A stretch of DNA of 64,000 nucleotides. Source: Sphingopyxis terrae subsp. terrae NBRC 15098 (GTDB lineage Bacteria; Pseudomonadota; Alphaproteobacteria; Sphingomonadales; Sphingomonadaceae). Below, piece by piece: positions 26,621 through 34,860 of the stretch; position 1 is the stretch's first letter; every line of letters starts with the position of its first letter. The position numbers and the translations under genes are program-made. The stretch is from assembly GCF_001598815.1 (NCBI RefSeq), contig NZ_BCZQ01000003.1:248001-312000 (forward strand), given 5' to 3'. The notes under the pieces are model-generated. The model worked only from the letters and a program-made list of their open reading frames with translations. It was not told the DNA's origin and made no database searches.

Positions 26621-26641
26621 GATGTGGGATAGGTCTGCGCC

Positions 26642-26932
26642 ATGCGCCAGCCCTGCACCTACATCCTGACCAACCGCAGCAACCACTTATTCTATATCGG
26701 TGTAACCGGCGACATCGCCGCCCGCATGGTGCAGCATCGCAACGGACAAGGCTCGGCGCATTGCCGACGCTACAATATTCACAAGCTCGTTCACGCCGAG
26801 TTCCACGCAACAATGGCTGACGCGATCGCGCGCGAGAAGGCCTTGAAGGTGTGGCATCGCGATTGGAAGCGACGGCTGGTGAACGAGAATAATCCCGCCT
26901 GGACCGATCTGTTCGATACGATATTGAGCTGA
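26642..26932 (+). CDS. GIY-YIG domain nuclease, single domain
   Basis: 96-residue stand-alone GIY-YIG protein. Motif 1 reads CTYILTNRSNHLFYIGVTGD with the paired YIL and YIG; Arg28 in AARMVQHR and Glu63 in IAREKALKVW fit the catalytic Arg and the metal-binding Glu. Such small proteins (UvrC/endonuclease-like, sometimes called excinuclease ABC C subunit-like) are common in Alphaproteobacteria with no known cellular job. The frame is bracketed almost symmetrically by two identical 26-base hairpin units, 21 bases before the start and 20 after the stop, which suggests the gene and repeats belong together. Confidence 0.88.
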   Translation: MRQPCTYILTNRSNHLFYIGVTGDIAARMVQHRNGQGSAHCRRYNIHKLVHAEFHATMADAIAREKALKVWHRDWKRRLVNENNPAWTDLFDTILS

Positions 26933-26952
26933 AGGCGCCTTGTCGCATCGGC

Positions 26953-27016
26953 GAGATCCCGGCCTTCGCCGGGATGACCGACATATTGGCATCGTCATCC
27001 CGGTAAAGACCGGGAT
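26953..27016. repeat. two hairpin repeats downstream of the GIY-YIG gene
   Basis: The 26-base unit at 26953-26978 is identical and in the same orientation as 26595-26620. ATCCCGGT-AAAG-ACCGGGAT at 26997-27016 is a diverged copy in the opposite orientation with a compensated stem change. Compensation in the stem argues that the hairpin itself is kept. Confidence 0.8.
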
Positions 27017-27093
27017 CTCGCCGGTGCATCCTTGCCATCCCCTCCAATTTGAAGAACACTCCCGCACGGCATACACAGCATAGGGGACGCGTG

Positions 27094-28629
27094 ATGGATT
27101 TCCGGGAGCTTGACCGATTGGACCGCCGCGCATTGCTGCGCGGCACCGCGATGCTGGGCGCGGGTGCGATGATGATGCGGCCGCTGCCGACGCTTGCTGC
27201 AAGCGGCCCGATGGCGGCGATCCGCAAGGCGGCCGAGGCGGGCAAGGAGGCGTCGGTCAAGCGGCTGCGCGACTGGATCGCCCTGCCCTCGATCGCGGCG
27301 GAAAATCGCAACATGGCCGAAGGCGCGGCCTATATGGCCGACCTTGCGAAGGACGCGGGCTTTTCGAATGTCGAGATCGTTCCGACCGACGGCCAGCCCG
27401 GGGTGTTCGGCACCATCGACGTCGGCGCGCCGCGCACGCTCGGCATCTATTTCATGTATGATGTGAAGCAGTTCGATCCCGCCGAATGGTCGTCGCCGCC
27501 GCTCGAAGGCAAGATGGTCGACAAGCCGGGCTTTGGCCTGTCGATCGTCGGGCGCGGCGCGGTGAACCAGAAGGGGCCCGAGGCGACCTTCCTCGCGGCG
27601 CTTCACGCGATCCGCGCTGCCAAGGCGAAATTGCCCGTCAACATCGTCCTGATCTGCGAGGGCGAGGAGGAAATCGGATCGCCGCATTTCCGCCAGGTCG
27701 CGACCAAACCGAACGTGCTCGCCGCGCTCAAGAAATGCGACGGCATTTTCATCCCCTTTGCCTCGCAGGACAAGACCGGCGCGGTCGATGTCAATCTGGG
27801 ATCGAAGGGCATCATCGAACTTGAACTGATCGCCAGCGGTGAAAAATGGGGCCGCGGCCCCAAGGGCGACGTTCATTCCAGCCTGAAGGCGATGCTCGAT
27901 TCGCCAGCGTGGCGGTTGGTGCAGGCGCTCCAGACGCTGGTCACGCCCGACGGCAATACGCCGGCGATCGAGGGCTGGTTCGAAAATGTCCGTCCGCTTA
28001 CCGAGCGCGAAAAGATGCTGATCCGCGAAGCAGCAAAGGGCGCCGACGAGGCGGCCGAAAAGCAGGCGCTCGGCGTCAATGTCTGGATCGACAACCTCAA
28101 ATATGACGATGCGCTGATCCGCCTCGCGCAGGAACCGACGGTCAATATCGAAGGGTTGGTCGCGGGCTACACCGGTCCCGGCGGCAAGACGATCCTGCCC
28201 GGCCGCGCGGTCGCGAAGCTCGACCTGCGCCTCGTCCCCAACCAGACGCGCGCCGAGGCCGAAAAGAAGCTGCGCGCCCACCTCGACAAGCATGGCTTCA
28301 CCGACGTCGAAATGAACGTGTCGGGCGGCTATGATCCGACCGAAGTCGCCGAGGACAGCCGCCTCGTCCGTACCGAACTGGCCACCTACAAGGCGCTGAG
28401 CGTCAAGGCGAACATCAACGCGCGTCTGGCGGGAAGCTGGCCGGGCGCGACCTTCACCGCGCCGCCCGTGTCGATCCCCGCCGCCCATTTCGGCATCGGC
28501 CACGGGTCGGGCGCGCACGCGCCGAACGAATATTATCTGATCGATTCAACCAATCCCAAGGTCGCGGGCATGGTCGATGCGACGATGGGCTTCGCCGAGT
28601 TTCTCTACACCCTCGCGGCGATCAAGTGA
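27094..28629 (+). CDS. Tat-exported M20-fold protein with substituted metal ligands
   Basis: 511 residues. The N-terminus LDRRALLRG followed by a hydrophobic stretch reads as a twin-arginine signal. The rest is M20 peptidase fold: DPAEWSSPP, GRGAVNQKGP, EGEEEIGSP (189-197, catalytic Glu kept), a dimerisation domain with DVHSS, and HGSGAHAPNEY near the end. Three ligands differ from the family: HxD reads M121-Y-D123, the bridging Asp of GRGxxDxKG is Asn158, and the acidic ligand expected in an ISD-type segment falls in IFIPFASQD. It may be inactive, or use another metal. Its stop overlaps the next start. Confidence 0.85.
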   Translation: MDFRELDRLDRRALLRGTAMLGAGAMMMRPLPTLAASGPMAAIRKAAEAGKEASVKRLRDWIALPSIAAENRNMAEGAAYMADLAKDAGFSNVEIVPTDGQPGVFGTIDVGAPRTLGIYFMYDVKQFDPAEWSSPPLEGKMVDKPGFGLSIVGRGAVNQKGPEATFLAALHAIRAAKAKLPVNIVLICEGEEEIGSPHFRQVATKPNVLAALKKCDGIFIPFASQDKTGAVDVNLGSKGIIELELIASGEKWGRGPKGDVHSSLKAMLDSPAWRLVQALQTLVTPDGNTPAIEGWFENVRPLTEREKMLIREAAKGADEAAEKQALGVNVWIDNLKYDDALIRLAQEPTVNIEGLVAGYTGPGGKTILPGRAVAKLDLRLVPNQTRAEAEKKLRAHLDKHGFTDVEMNVSGGYDPTEVAEDSRLVRTELATYKALSVKANINARLAGSWPGATFTAPPVSIPAAHFGIGHGSGAHAPNEYYLIDSTNPKVAGMVDATMGFAEFLYTLAAIK

Positions 28630-29084
28630 CCGGCGATCTCAACGGGGTCGCGCACGTCATCCTGACCGCCGGCGATTTCGCGCGGTCGACGGCTTTCTGG
28701 CGCGACCTGATCGGCTATCTCGAGCTCAAGGTCGTGCTCGACAGCGACGCGATGCTTTACGGCGTCGGCGGCCGCACCGCGATCGGCATCCGGACCGGCA
28801 GCCCGGAAAATGCGGGCAAACGCTTCGATCAGGGCGCGCCGGGGCTGCATCATGCCTGTTTCCGGATGCGCGATCGGGACGCCGTCGACCGCCTCTATGC
28901 CTTTTTGAAGGATCGCAGCGACATCGTCTTCGTCCACGGCCCGCAGGAGGAGCCGTGGGCGCCAGGCTATTATTCGATCCTCTTTGAAGACCCCGACGGC
29001 ATCCGCATCGAATTCAACCATGTCCCGGGCGTCGGCCTGCTCGAAGCGGGCCGCGAGATCGGCGGCGCCGAAATCTTCGATTAA
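28626..29084 (+). CDS. VOC (glyoxalase/bleomycin-resistance fold) protein
   Basis: 152 residues starting at a GTG that overlaps the stop of the M20-fold gene. Vicinal-oxygen-chelate fold: GVAHVILTAGDFARSTAFWRDLIGY at the start with the first metal His, then PGLHHACFRMRD and GYYSILFEDPDGIRIEF, which supplies the terminal Glu. A metal-dependent isomerase, dioxygenase or binding role is possible; the substrate is unknown. Coupling suggests it works with the M20-fold protein. Its TAA overlaps the stop of the convergent DUF481 gene. Confidence 0.87.
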   Translation: MTGDLNGVAHVILTAGDFARSTAFWRDLIGYLELKVVLDSDAMLYGVGGRTAIGIRTGSPENAGKRFDQGAPGLHHACFRMRDRDAVDRLYAFLKDRSDIVFVHGPQEEPWAPGYYSILFEDPDGIRIEFNHVPGVGLLEAGREIGGAEIFD

Positions 29085-30238
29085 AAGCCGTAAACGAGCG
29101 TGAAGCGGGTGAGCGTATCGACGGTCTTGACCCCCGCCGGCGGATGGGTGTCGATGTCGGCCGAATAGGAGACCCGCGCCGACAGCGCACCCGAAAGCTT
29201 GGCATTGAGCGCGGTCAGCGAACTGGTCGTGGTCGTGCGATCGCCGACGATCGTCGAGGCGACCTGGGTCAGCCGCAGGTTCGGCGACATCTGCCACCCG
29301 AAATCGAGCCCCGCGAGCCCGGTCAACTCACTTTCGTGGCCACCGGTCACCAATTCGGTCTGCCGCCATGCCGGGCCGGCCTTCAGATTGAGCGTCATCG
29401 TCTTGCCGTCGATCAGCTTGTAGCCAAGCCCGCCCGACGCGCTCCAGCGCGCATCGAACCCCTGCATCCGGTCGCGCTCCCACCGGCCCAGGCCAAAGGC
29501 AAAGGCACGGTCGCCCATGCGGATTTGCGGTTCATATTCGGCAAGATATTTCTCGATCGTCGTCTTGCCATTGGTGCGCTGATAATCGGCCTGAACGCGG
29601 AAGCGCTGATCCCAGTCCAGCCCCTTGCGCGCCAGCGCGATGCCGGCGCTGAGCCCGGTCGATTTCGAATTGCCCGAACTGTGCGAGGCACCGATCTGCC
29701 CCTCGCCCTTCCAGTGCTGCCAGAATTTCGCGCTCGCCAGCCGCGCCCGCGCCGCATCGGCCGCCGCCTGCTTCTCGGCCGCGCGCTTGGCGCGATAATC
29801 GACCAGCAGCGCATCGATGTCGGCGACCTGTGCGGGGCTGGTCTTTTTGGCAAGCGCCCCCACCGCTTCTACATCGCCGTCTTTCTTGCTCGCCATGGCG
29901 GCGGCCAGCATCTGGAGGACCGGATCACGCTCGGGCTCCCGCTTGGTTCGCGCGCGCCAGGCCGAGAGGATCGCGTCGATTTCATCGAGCGATCGCGGAT
30001 TGGTCGCCTTGGCGAGCGCCACCACGGTTTCCACATCCTTGCGCTCGCCGCTGTCGATCGCGGCGCAAATCATCGCGCGCACCGGATCGGGCAAGGGCAA
30101 GGGCCGCACCTCCATCGCCGCCATGACCGCCGGCACCGTCGCGGCGGGCAGCGCCGGACCGGCAACGGCGGCATGCGCCGGCGGCGCGCCGACAGCGGTC
30201 AGGAGAATGGCAACCGGCAGCGGCGCGAACTGTCTCAT
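29081..30238 (-). CDS. DUF481 outer-membrane protein with a tandem N-terminal repeat
   Basis: 385 residues from the ATG at 30238, which begins a signal peptide (VAILLTAVGAPPAHA). Residues of about 170-385 are a DUF481 (YdiY-like) beta-barrel ending in VYGF with a terminal Phe, as outer-membrane barrels do. Before it lie two roughly 50-residue copies, 51-101 and 105-155, both starting DPV and sharing DVExVxALAKxTxP and IDAxL, followed by an Ala/Arg/Lys helix that may be a coiled coil. DUF481 proteins are linked with salt response in other bacteria. It is divergent from the 93-residue membrane protein gene. Confidence 0.88.
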   Translation of the reverse strand: MRQFAPLPVAILLTAVGAPPAHAAVAGPALPAATVPAVMAAMEVRPLPLPDPVRAMICAAIDSGERKDVETVVALAKATNPRSLDEIDAILSAWRARTKREPERDPVLQMLAAAMASKKDGDVEAVGALAKKTSPAQVADIDALLVDYRAKRAAEKQAAADAARARLASAKFWQHWKGEGQIGASHSSGNSKSTGLSAGIALARKGLDWDQRFRVQADYQRTNGKTTIEKYLAEYEPQIRMGDRAFAFGLGRWERDRMQGFDARWSASGGLGYKLIDGKTMTLNLKAGPAWRQTELVTGGHESELTGLAGLDFGWQMSPNLRLTQVASTIVGDRTTTTSSLTALNAKLSGALSARVSYSADIDTHPPAGVKTVDTLTRFTLVYGF

Positions 30239-30368
30239 CGAACGGGATCCTTCTTGTGGGGATGCCCCGGGTAATTGCCCCGGGACCGGTTTTCCGATCG
30301 GGCGTAGAGCCGTGCCGCCGCTCTTAACCGCAAAGCCGCTGGCATTTCCACCCATTAGGCCCCATTTG

Positions 30369-30650
30369 ATGCGCATGTGGATCGCGATCATCGCCATTTT
30401 CTGCGCCGGGGTGGGCAATTTCGCGATGCACCGCGCCTTCATGGAAAGCGACGATCCGCTGGTGCAGCAGATGGTCCGGCCGCTCGCCGACAAGGTCGGT
30501 CCGCACATCACCTACGTGTTCGAATTCCTGCTCCTCGTCGGGGCCATGGCGATCGCGACGCGCAACTGGTTCACCGCGATGCTGCTTTATGGCCTCTACA
30601 CCATCTTCAATGCGATGGCGTTCAGCTGGGTGATGAATCGCCCGCGGTGA
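30369..30650 (+). CDS. small membrane protein, function unknown
   Basis: 93 residues with three hydrophobic spans: IAIIAIFCAGVGNFAMH, YVFEFLLLVGAMAIATR and AMLLYGLYTIFNAMAFSWV. The second ATG two codons in is an equally good start. The layout of three short spans with His and Arg near the membrane edge resembles small uncharacterised inner-membrane proteins common in sphingomonads. Nothing in the neighbours explains it: the divergent gene is DUF481 and the next gene is DUF1285, 91 bases on. Confidence 0.75.
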   Translation: MRMWIAIIAIFCAGVGNFAMHRAFMESDDPLVQQMVRPLADKVGPHITYVFEFLLLVGAMAIATRNWFTAMLLYGLYTIFNAMAFSWVMNRPR

Positions 30651-30741
30651 ACCGCTCGAGAAGGCGCATTATCCCGGCGGCGCAGCACCCCGCACGCGAC
30701 TGCTCTCTTTACTTGCCCACCCACCTTCCTATGTCGGTTTG

Positions 30742-31326
30742 ATGGTCAGCCCCGCGCCCTCGCTTCCCAAATCCTTCGCGCAGCTTTCGCCGGCCGAGGC
30801 CGCCGAATTGCTCGCGGCGCGCAAACTGCCGCCGGTCGAAAGCTGGCATCCGGCGCGCACGGGCGACAGCGCGATGGAAATCCGCGCCGACGGCAGCTGG
30901 TATCATGAAGGCGGCCGGATCAACCGCCCGGCGATGGTGAAGCTGTTTTCGACGATCCTGCGCCGCGAACCCGATGGCGGCCATGTCCTGGTCACCCCGG
31001 CCGAAAAACTGGCGATTGCGGTCGAGGATACCGCCTTCCGCGCCGTCGAGATGAAAAGCGAGGGCGACGGCGCGGCGCGCACGCTGCTGTTTCGTCTCGA
31101 CACCGACGATCTGGTCATGGCGGGCGCCGATCATCCGCTGTCCTTCGGGCGCGATCCCGACCGTCCCGACCCGCGGCTCCATGTGCGCGGCGCGATCGGC
31201 AACGGGCTGGAGGCGCGCATCGACCGCGCGCTCTATTACGAGATTGTCGAGATGGCGCTGGCCGAAGGCGGCGATCCGCCCGCCATCTGGTCGAACGGCG
31301 CCTGCTTTCCGCTGGTGGACCGCTGA
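30742..31326 (+). CDS. DUF1285 protein
   Basis: 194 residues. DUF1285 is recognised from ESWHPARTGDSAMEIRADGSWYHEGGRINRPAMVKLFSTILRRE, a pattern in which the protein carries the ad-hoc WYHEGGRI and LVTPAEKLAI segments, and from GLEARIDRALYYEIVEMAL at the end. The structure known for the family is a small beta-rich fold; the function is unknown. Its stop overlaps the next start (TGATG) and a NUDIX hydrolase and tRNA nucleotidyltransferase follow, an arrangement that is repeated in many Alphaproteobacteria. That conserved trio is from memory. Confidence 0.87.
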   Translation: MVSPAPSLPKSFAQLSPAEAAELLAARKLPPVESWHPARTGDSAMEIRADGSWYHEGGRINRPAMVKLFSTILRREPDGGHVLVTPAEKLAIAVEDTAFRAVEMKSEGDGAARTLLFRLDTDDLVMAGADHPLSFGRDPDRPDPRLHVRGAIGNGLEARIDRALYYEIVEMALAEGGDPPAIWSNGACFPLVDR

Positions 31327-31916
31327 TGCTCTCGGCAAAGCTGCGCGATGCACTCGACAATCTGCTTCCCGATCACGGCGAGGATGAGGGCTATCTGCTC
31401 CATCGCGGCGATTCGCTGCGCGACGCGGCGGTGCTGATCGCCTTCACCGACCGGCCCGACCCCGGCGTCATCCTGACCCAGCGGCCGCAATGGCTGCGCA
31501 GCCATGCGGGACAGGTCGCCTTTCCGGGCGGCAAGATCGATCCCGGCGACGCCGATGCGGTCGATGCGGCGCTGCGCGAAGCCGAAGAGGAAATCGGCCT
31601 GCACCGCCGCGACGTGGCGGTCGCCGGGACGACCGACGCCTATCGTTCGGGCAGCGGCTATCACATCACCCCGGTCCTCGGCGTCATCCCGCCCGACCTG
31701 CCGCTCGATCCCAATCCCGACGAAGTCGAGGACTGGTTCGAAGTGCCGCTCGACATCCTGTTCGATCCCGCCAATTACGAACGCCAGCAGGCGCATTGGC
31801 AAGGACAGGTGCGCCGCTATTATGACATGCATTGGCAGGGACGGCGGATCTGGGGCGTGACGGCGGATATCATCATCAATCTGGCGCGGCGGCTGCCGCC
31901 CGGCTGGCATCGCTGA
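31326..31916 (+). CDS. NUDIX CoA pyrophosphatase
   Basis: 196 residues. The NudL-type CoA diphosphatase signature LRSHAGQVAFPGGK is complete and runs into the Nudix box GGKIDPGD...REAEEEIGL (about 65-88). It would cleave CoA or oxidised CoA into phosphopantetheine and 3',5'-ADP. The protein is cytoplasmic. It overlaps the DUF1285 stop and is followed within 2 bases by cca, so the three form one operon. Confidence 0.9.
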   Translation: MLSAKLRDALDNLLPDHGEDEGYLLHRGDSLRDAAVLIAFTDRPDPGVILTQRPQWLRSHAGQVAFPGGKIDPGDADAVDAALREAEEEIGLHRRDVAVAGTTDAYRSGSGYHITPVLGVIPPDLPLDPNPDEVEDWFEVPLDILFDPANYERQQAHWQGQVRRYYDMHWQGRRIWGVTADIIINLARRLPPGWHR

Positions 31917-31917
31917 G

Positions 31918-33123
31918 ATGGGGGTAACGATGCTGCCCGACGCCGCGTGGCGCGGCCGCGCCGGATTGCGCCGGATCGTCGCCGCGCTCGGCGCCGATGC
32001 GGTGAAGATCGTCGGCGGGGCGGTGCGCGATACGCTGCTCGGCCTGCCCGTCACCGACATCGACCTTGCGACCCCACTGCTGCCGCAAGAGGTGACCCGG
32101 CGGCTCGAGGCGGCCGATATCAAGGTCATTCCGACCGGCATCGCGCACGGCACGGTGACCGCAATCGCGAGCGGCGATCATCACGAGATCACGACGCTTC
32201 GCCGCGATGTCGAAACCGACGGCCGTCGTGCTACGATCGCCTTTGCCGAAGATTGGCGCGAGGATGCCGCACGGCGCGACTTCACGATCAACGCGCTCTA
32301 TGCCGATCCGCTGACCGGCGCGGTCGACGACTGGTTCGGCGGGCTTGCCGACCTGCAGGCGGGCTGCGTCCGCTTCATCGGCGATGCGGCGACCCGGATC
32401 GCCGAGGATCATCTGCGTATCCTGCGCTTCTACCGTTTTGCCGCGCGCTTCGGGGACGGCGACCTCGAACCCGTCAGCCACGCCGCGGTGACTGCCGCGC
32501 GCCAATCGCTCAAGAGCCTGTCGCGCGAGCGCATCGCCGACGAGCTGACCAAGATCCTGTCGCTGCCCGACCCGCGCGCAATCGTCGGCCAGATGGCGGC
32601 CGACGGCATCTTCGCGGTGATCCTGCCCGAACTCGATCCGACGTTCGCCGCAGCGCTCGACCGCTTGCTCGCCAATGAAAGCGCGACCGCGGCGGCGCCC
32701 GCGGCGCTGCGCCGGCTCGCCGCGCTGTTGCCCGCCGACGCCGGTATCGCCGATCAGGTCGCGAGCCGGCTGCGCCTGTCGATGCGGCAACGCAAGCATC
32801 TGTCGGCGATCAGCGCGTATCGCCATGACGCGCGGCCGGTGCGTCAGCTTGCCCATGCCATCGGGATCGAGGCGGCGCGCGACGCGCGGCTGCTCGGCGG
32901 GAATGAGAGCGATGCAGCGGCTGCGGTCGCGGCGCTCGACGGCTGGACCGTGCCGCAGCTTCCGGTGCGCGGCGGCGACATCGTTGCACGCGGCATCGCG
33001 GCGGGCCCGGAGGTTGCGCGCATCCTGCAAGGCGTCGAGGCGCAATGGGTGACGGAGGATTATCCGGACGCCGCGCGCGTCGCGGAACTGGTCGATCAGA
33101 TGATCGGGCGGAGCAGCGACTGA
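31918..33123 (+). CDS. cca: CCA tRNA nucleotidyltransferase
   Basis: 401 residues. Adds or repairs the CCA end of tRNA. The class II nucleotidyltransferase head has KIVGGAVRDTLLGLPVTDIDLAT (about 30-52) with the metal-binding DID, then ARRDFTINALYADP and EDHLRILRFYRFAARFG for the tRNA-binding neck. A second ATG four codons in is also possible. The last 28 bases overlap the convergent GGDEF-EAL gene. It is the last gene of the DUF1285-NUDIX-cca operon. Confidence 0.94.
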   Translation: MGVTMLPDAAWRGRAGLRRIVAALGADAVKIVGGAVRDTLLGLPVTDIDLATPLLPQEVTRRLEAADIKVIPTGIAHGTVTAIASGDHHEITTLRRDVETDGRRATIAFAEDWREDAARRDFTINALYADPLTGAVDDWFGGLADLQAGCVRFIGDAATRIAEDHLRILRFYRFAARFGDGDLEPVSHAAVTAARQSLKSLSRERIADELTKILSLPDPRAIVGQMAADGIFAVILPELDPTFAAALDRLLANESATAAAPAALRRLAALLPADAGIADQVASRLRLSMRQRKHLSAISAYRHDARPVRQLAHAIGIEAARDARLLGGNESDAAAAVAALDGWTVPQLPVRGGDIVARGIAAGPEVARILQGVEAQWVTEDYPDAARVAELVDQMIGRSSD

Positions 33124-34802
33124 CGCCAATAGGCGATCGCCGCGCGGGCATCCATCGGCCGCGCGAACAAATAACCCTGACCGAAATCGCAGCCGAGCGC
33201 CGAGAGCAGCCGGGCCTGGTCGGCGGTTTCCACACCCTCGGCCGTGGTGCGCATGCCCAGCACTTCGGCAAGGCTCTGGATCGTGCGGACGATGGCCGCC
33301 TTGTCGCGGTCCTCGACCATATGGTCGACGAAGCTGCGATCGATCTTGAGGACGTCAAGCGGCAGGCGCTGGAGATAGGCGAGGTTCGAATAGCCGGTAC
33401 CGAAATCGTCCATCGCGACCCGGGCCTCGACCGCCTTGAGTTCGCTCAGCACCGACAGCGCAAGGTCGGGATCGCCGATGATCGCGCTTTCGGTGAGTTC
33501 GATCATCAGCCGGTCGCCGCCGATGCCGTGCCGCGCCAGCGCCTCGCGGACCACCGCCGCGACATCGTCACGAACGAGCTGGATCGCCGAGACATTGACC
33601 GAGATATAGCAGTCGACCGGGGCATCATTCTCGCGGTCCCACGCGGCGAGCGTTTCGGCCGCCTTGGCGATCGCCCATTGGCCGAGCGGGACGATCAGTC
33701 CCGAATCCTCGGCAACGGGGATGAATTCGGTGGGCGACACCGCGCGGCCGGCGCTGTTGTTCCAGCGCGCCAGCGCCTCGAAGCCCGCAACCTTGCCGGT
33801 CGACAGTTCGACGAGCGGCTGGAAGTCGAGGTGCAGGCGGTCTTCCTCGATCGCGTTGCGTAATTCGGTTTCGAGCCCGAAGCGATTGTCGGCGAGCAGC
33901 GCCGCCTCGGGTTCGTAGATTTCGATGCGGTCGGTCTGCTTCGCCCGCTTGAGCGCGATCTGCGCGTGGCGGATCTGGTCGGCGACATCGGTGTCGGGCG
34001 CGGATTGAATCGCGCACCCGAGCGCGCAATCGACGCTGACCTTCAGCTCGCCGATGCGGAAGGGGTGGTCGAAGCAGCCACGGATGCGGCGCGCCATTTC
34101 GCGGACGTCGGCCTTGCCGCCCGCGATGCGCGTCGAGATGGCGAATTCGTCGCCGCCGGTGCGCGCCAATATGTCGCCGCTGCGCAGGCTCGATTTCAGG
34201 CGCCGCGCCACGGTAATGATCAGCTCGTCACCGGCCAGCGGACCGATATGTTCGTTGATGCGGCTAAACCGCGCGAGGTCGAGCAACAGGATGGCATGAT
34301 CGCCCGCTTCCTGCTCGGTACTGCGCTGTTCGACCAGTTCCTCGAACCCGGCGCGATTGGGCAGGCCGGTCAGGCTGTCGGAAACAAGTTCGCGGCGCAG
34401 ATTGCGCTCGGTCATCATTTCCTGCGTCCGGTCGATCAGGGTCAGCAGGAACAGCGAATCGTCGCCGCTCTCGTCCGATAGCGGGCCGATCGATCCGCGC
34501 AGGTCGCGCGCCGCCGGGCCTTCGCCCAGGCGGCAGGAAAATTCGTGGACGCCGCCGATATGCTGCGCGGCCTTTTCGATCGCGCGGCGCAATTCGATCG
34601 GCGCCTCGACACCCGCCGGCGACAGGTCGAGCCGGTCGAACGCGGCGTTGCTGGCGTGCAGGCGAAAATTGCCGCGCGCCAGCGGCCGCACAAGCGCGGC
34701 GGGGACCGGTAAGGCGTCGATCCAGCCGACAAACAAGGATGGCCGGTCTTCACCGGTTCTATCTATTGGCATAACAAAGGGTTTGATGCGACCTTTCCCC
34801 AT
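33096..34802 (-). CDS. PAS-like, GGDEF and EAL protein (c-di-GMP turnover)
   Basis: 568 residues. The N-terminal 130 residues look PAS-like. GGDEF follows at about 135-300 with an intact RTGGDEFAI, then EAL at about 310-560 with an intact FEALARW, ELTESAI, DDFGTGYSNL, KIDRSFV and EGVET. Both catalytic signatures are preserved, so the protein may synthesise and degrade cyclic di-GMP, or one half may be regulatory. There is no membrane span, so it is cytoplasmic. It lies after parC on the same strand, with a hairpin in the 58-bp gap, and overlaps cca at its 3' end. Confidence 0.92.
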   Translation of the reverse strand: MGKGRIKPFVMPIDRTGEDRPSLFVGWIDALPVPAALVRPLARGNFRLHASNAAFDRLDLSPAGVEAPIELRRAIEKAAQHIGGVHEFSCRLGEGPAARDLRGSIGPLSDESGDDSLFLLTLIDRTQEMMTERNLRRELVSDSLTGLPNRAGFEELVEQRSTEQEAGDHAILLLDLARFSRINEHIGPLAGDELIITVARRLKSSLRSGDILARTGGDEFAISTRIAGGKADVREMARRIRGCFDHPFRIGELKVSVDCALGCAIQSAPDTDVADQIRHAQIALKRAKQTDRIEIYEPEAALLADNRFGLETELRNAIEEDRLHLDFQPLVELSTGKVAGFEALARWNNSAGRAVSPTEFIPVAEDSGLIVPLGQWAIAKAAETLAAWDRENDAPVDCYISVNVSAIQLVRDDVAAVVREALARHGIGGDRLMIELTESAIIGDPDLALSVLSELKAVEARVAMDDFGTGYSNLAYLQRLPLDVLKIDRSFVDHMVEDRDKAAIVRTIQSLAEVLGMRTTAEGVETADQARLLSALGCDFGQGYLFARPMDARAAIAYWRQSLLRPII

Positions 34803-34837
34803 TGGTCGATGCCTAAGTGACCGGAGGTAAAGAAGCT

Positions 34838-34855
34838 ATTTACGGCAACGTAAAT
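34838..34855. promoter_or_regulatory. perfect inverted repeat between parC and the GGDEF-EAL gene
   Basis: ATTTACG-GCAA-CGTAAAT lies 36-53 bases upstream of the GGDEF-EAL start and just after the parC stop. It could be a weak parC terminator or an operator. Its TTTACG/CGTAAA arms recall the etfB palindrome, but the spacing differs. Confidence 0.4.
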
Positions 34856-34860
34856 TGCGA

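Noticed and set aside
26468..26632. 54-codon frame ahead of the GIY-YIG gene
   Set aside because: It runs straight through two hairpin repeats, is Arg/Pro-rich because of them, and has no family likeness.
26543..27016. Possible CRISPR array
   Set aside because: The repeats are hairpins separated by a gene and unequal gaps; there are no regular spacers and no cas genes.
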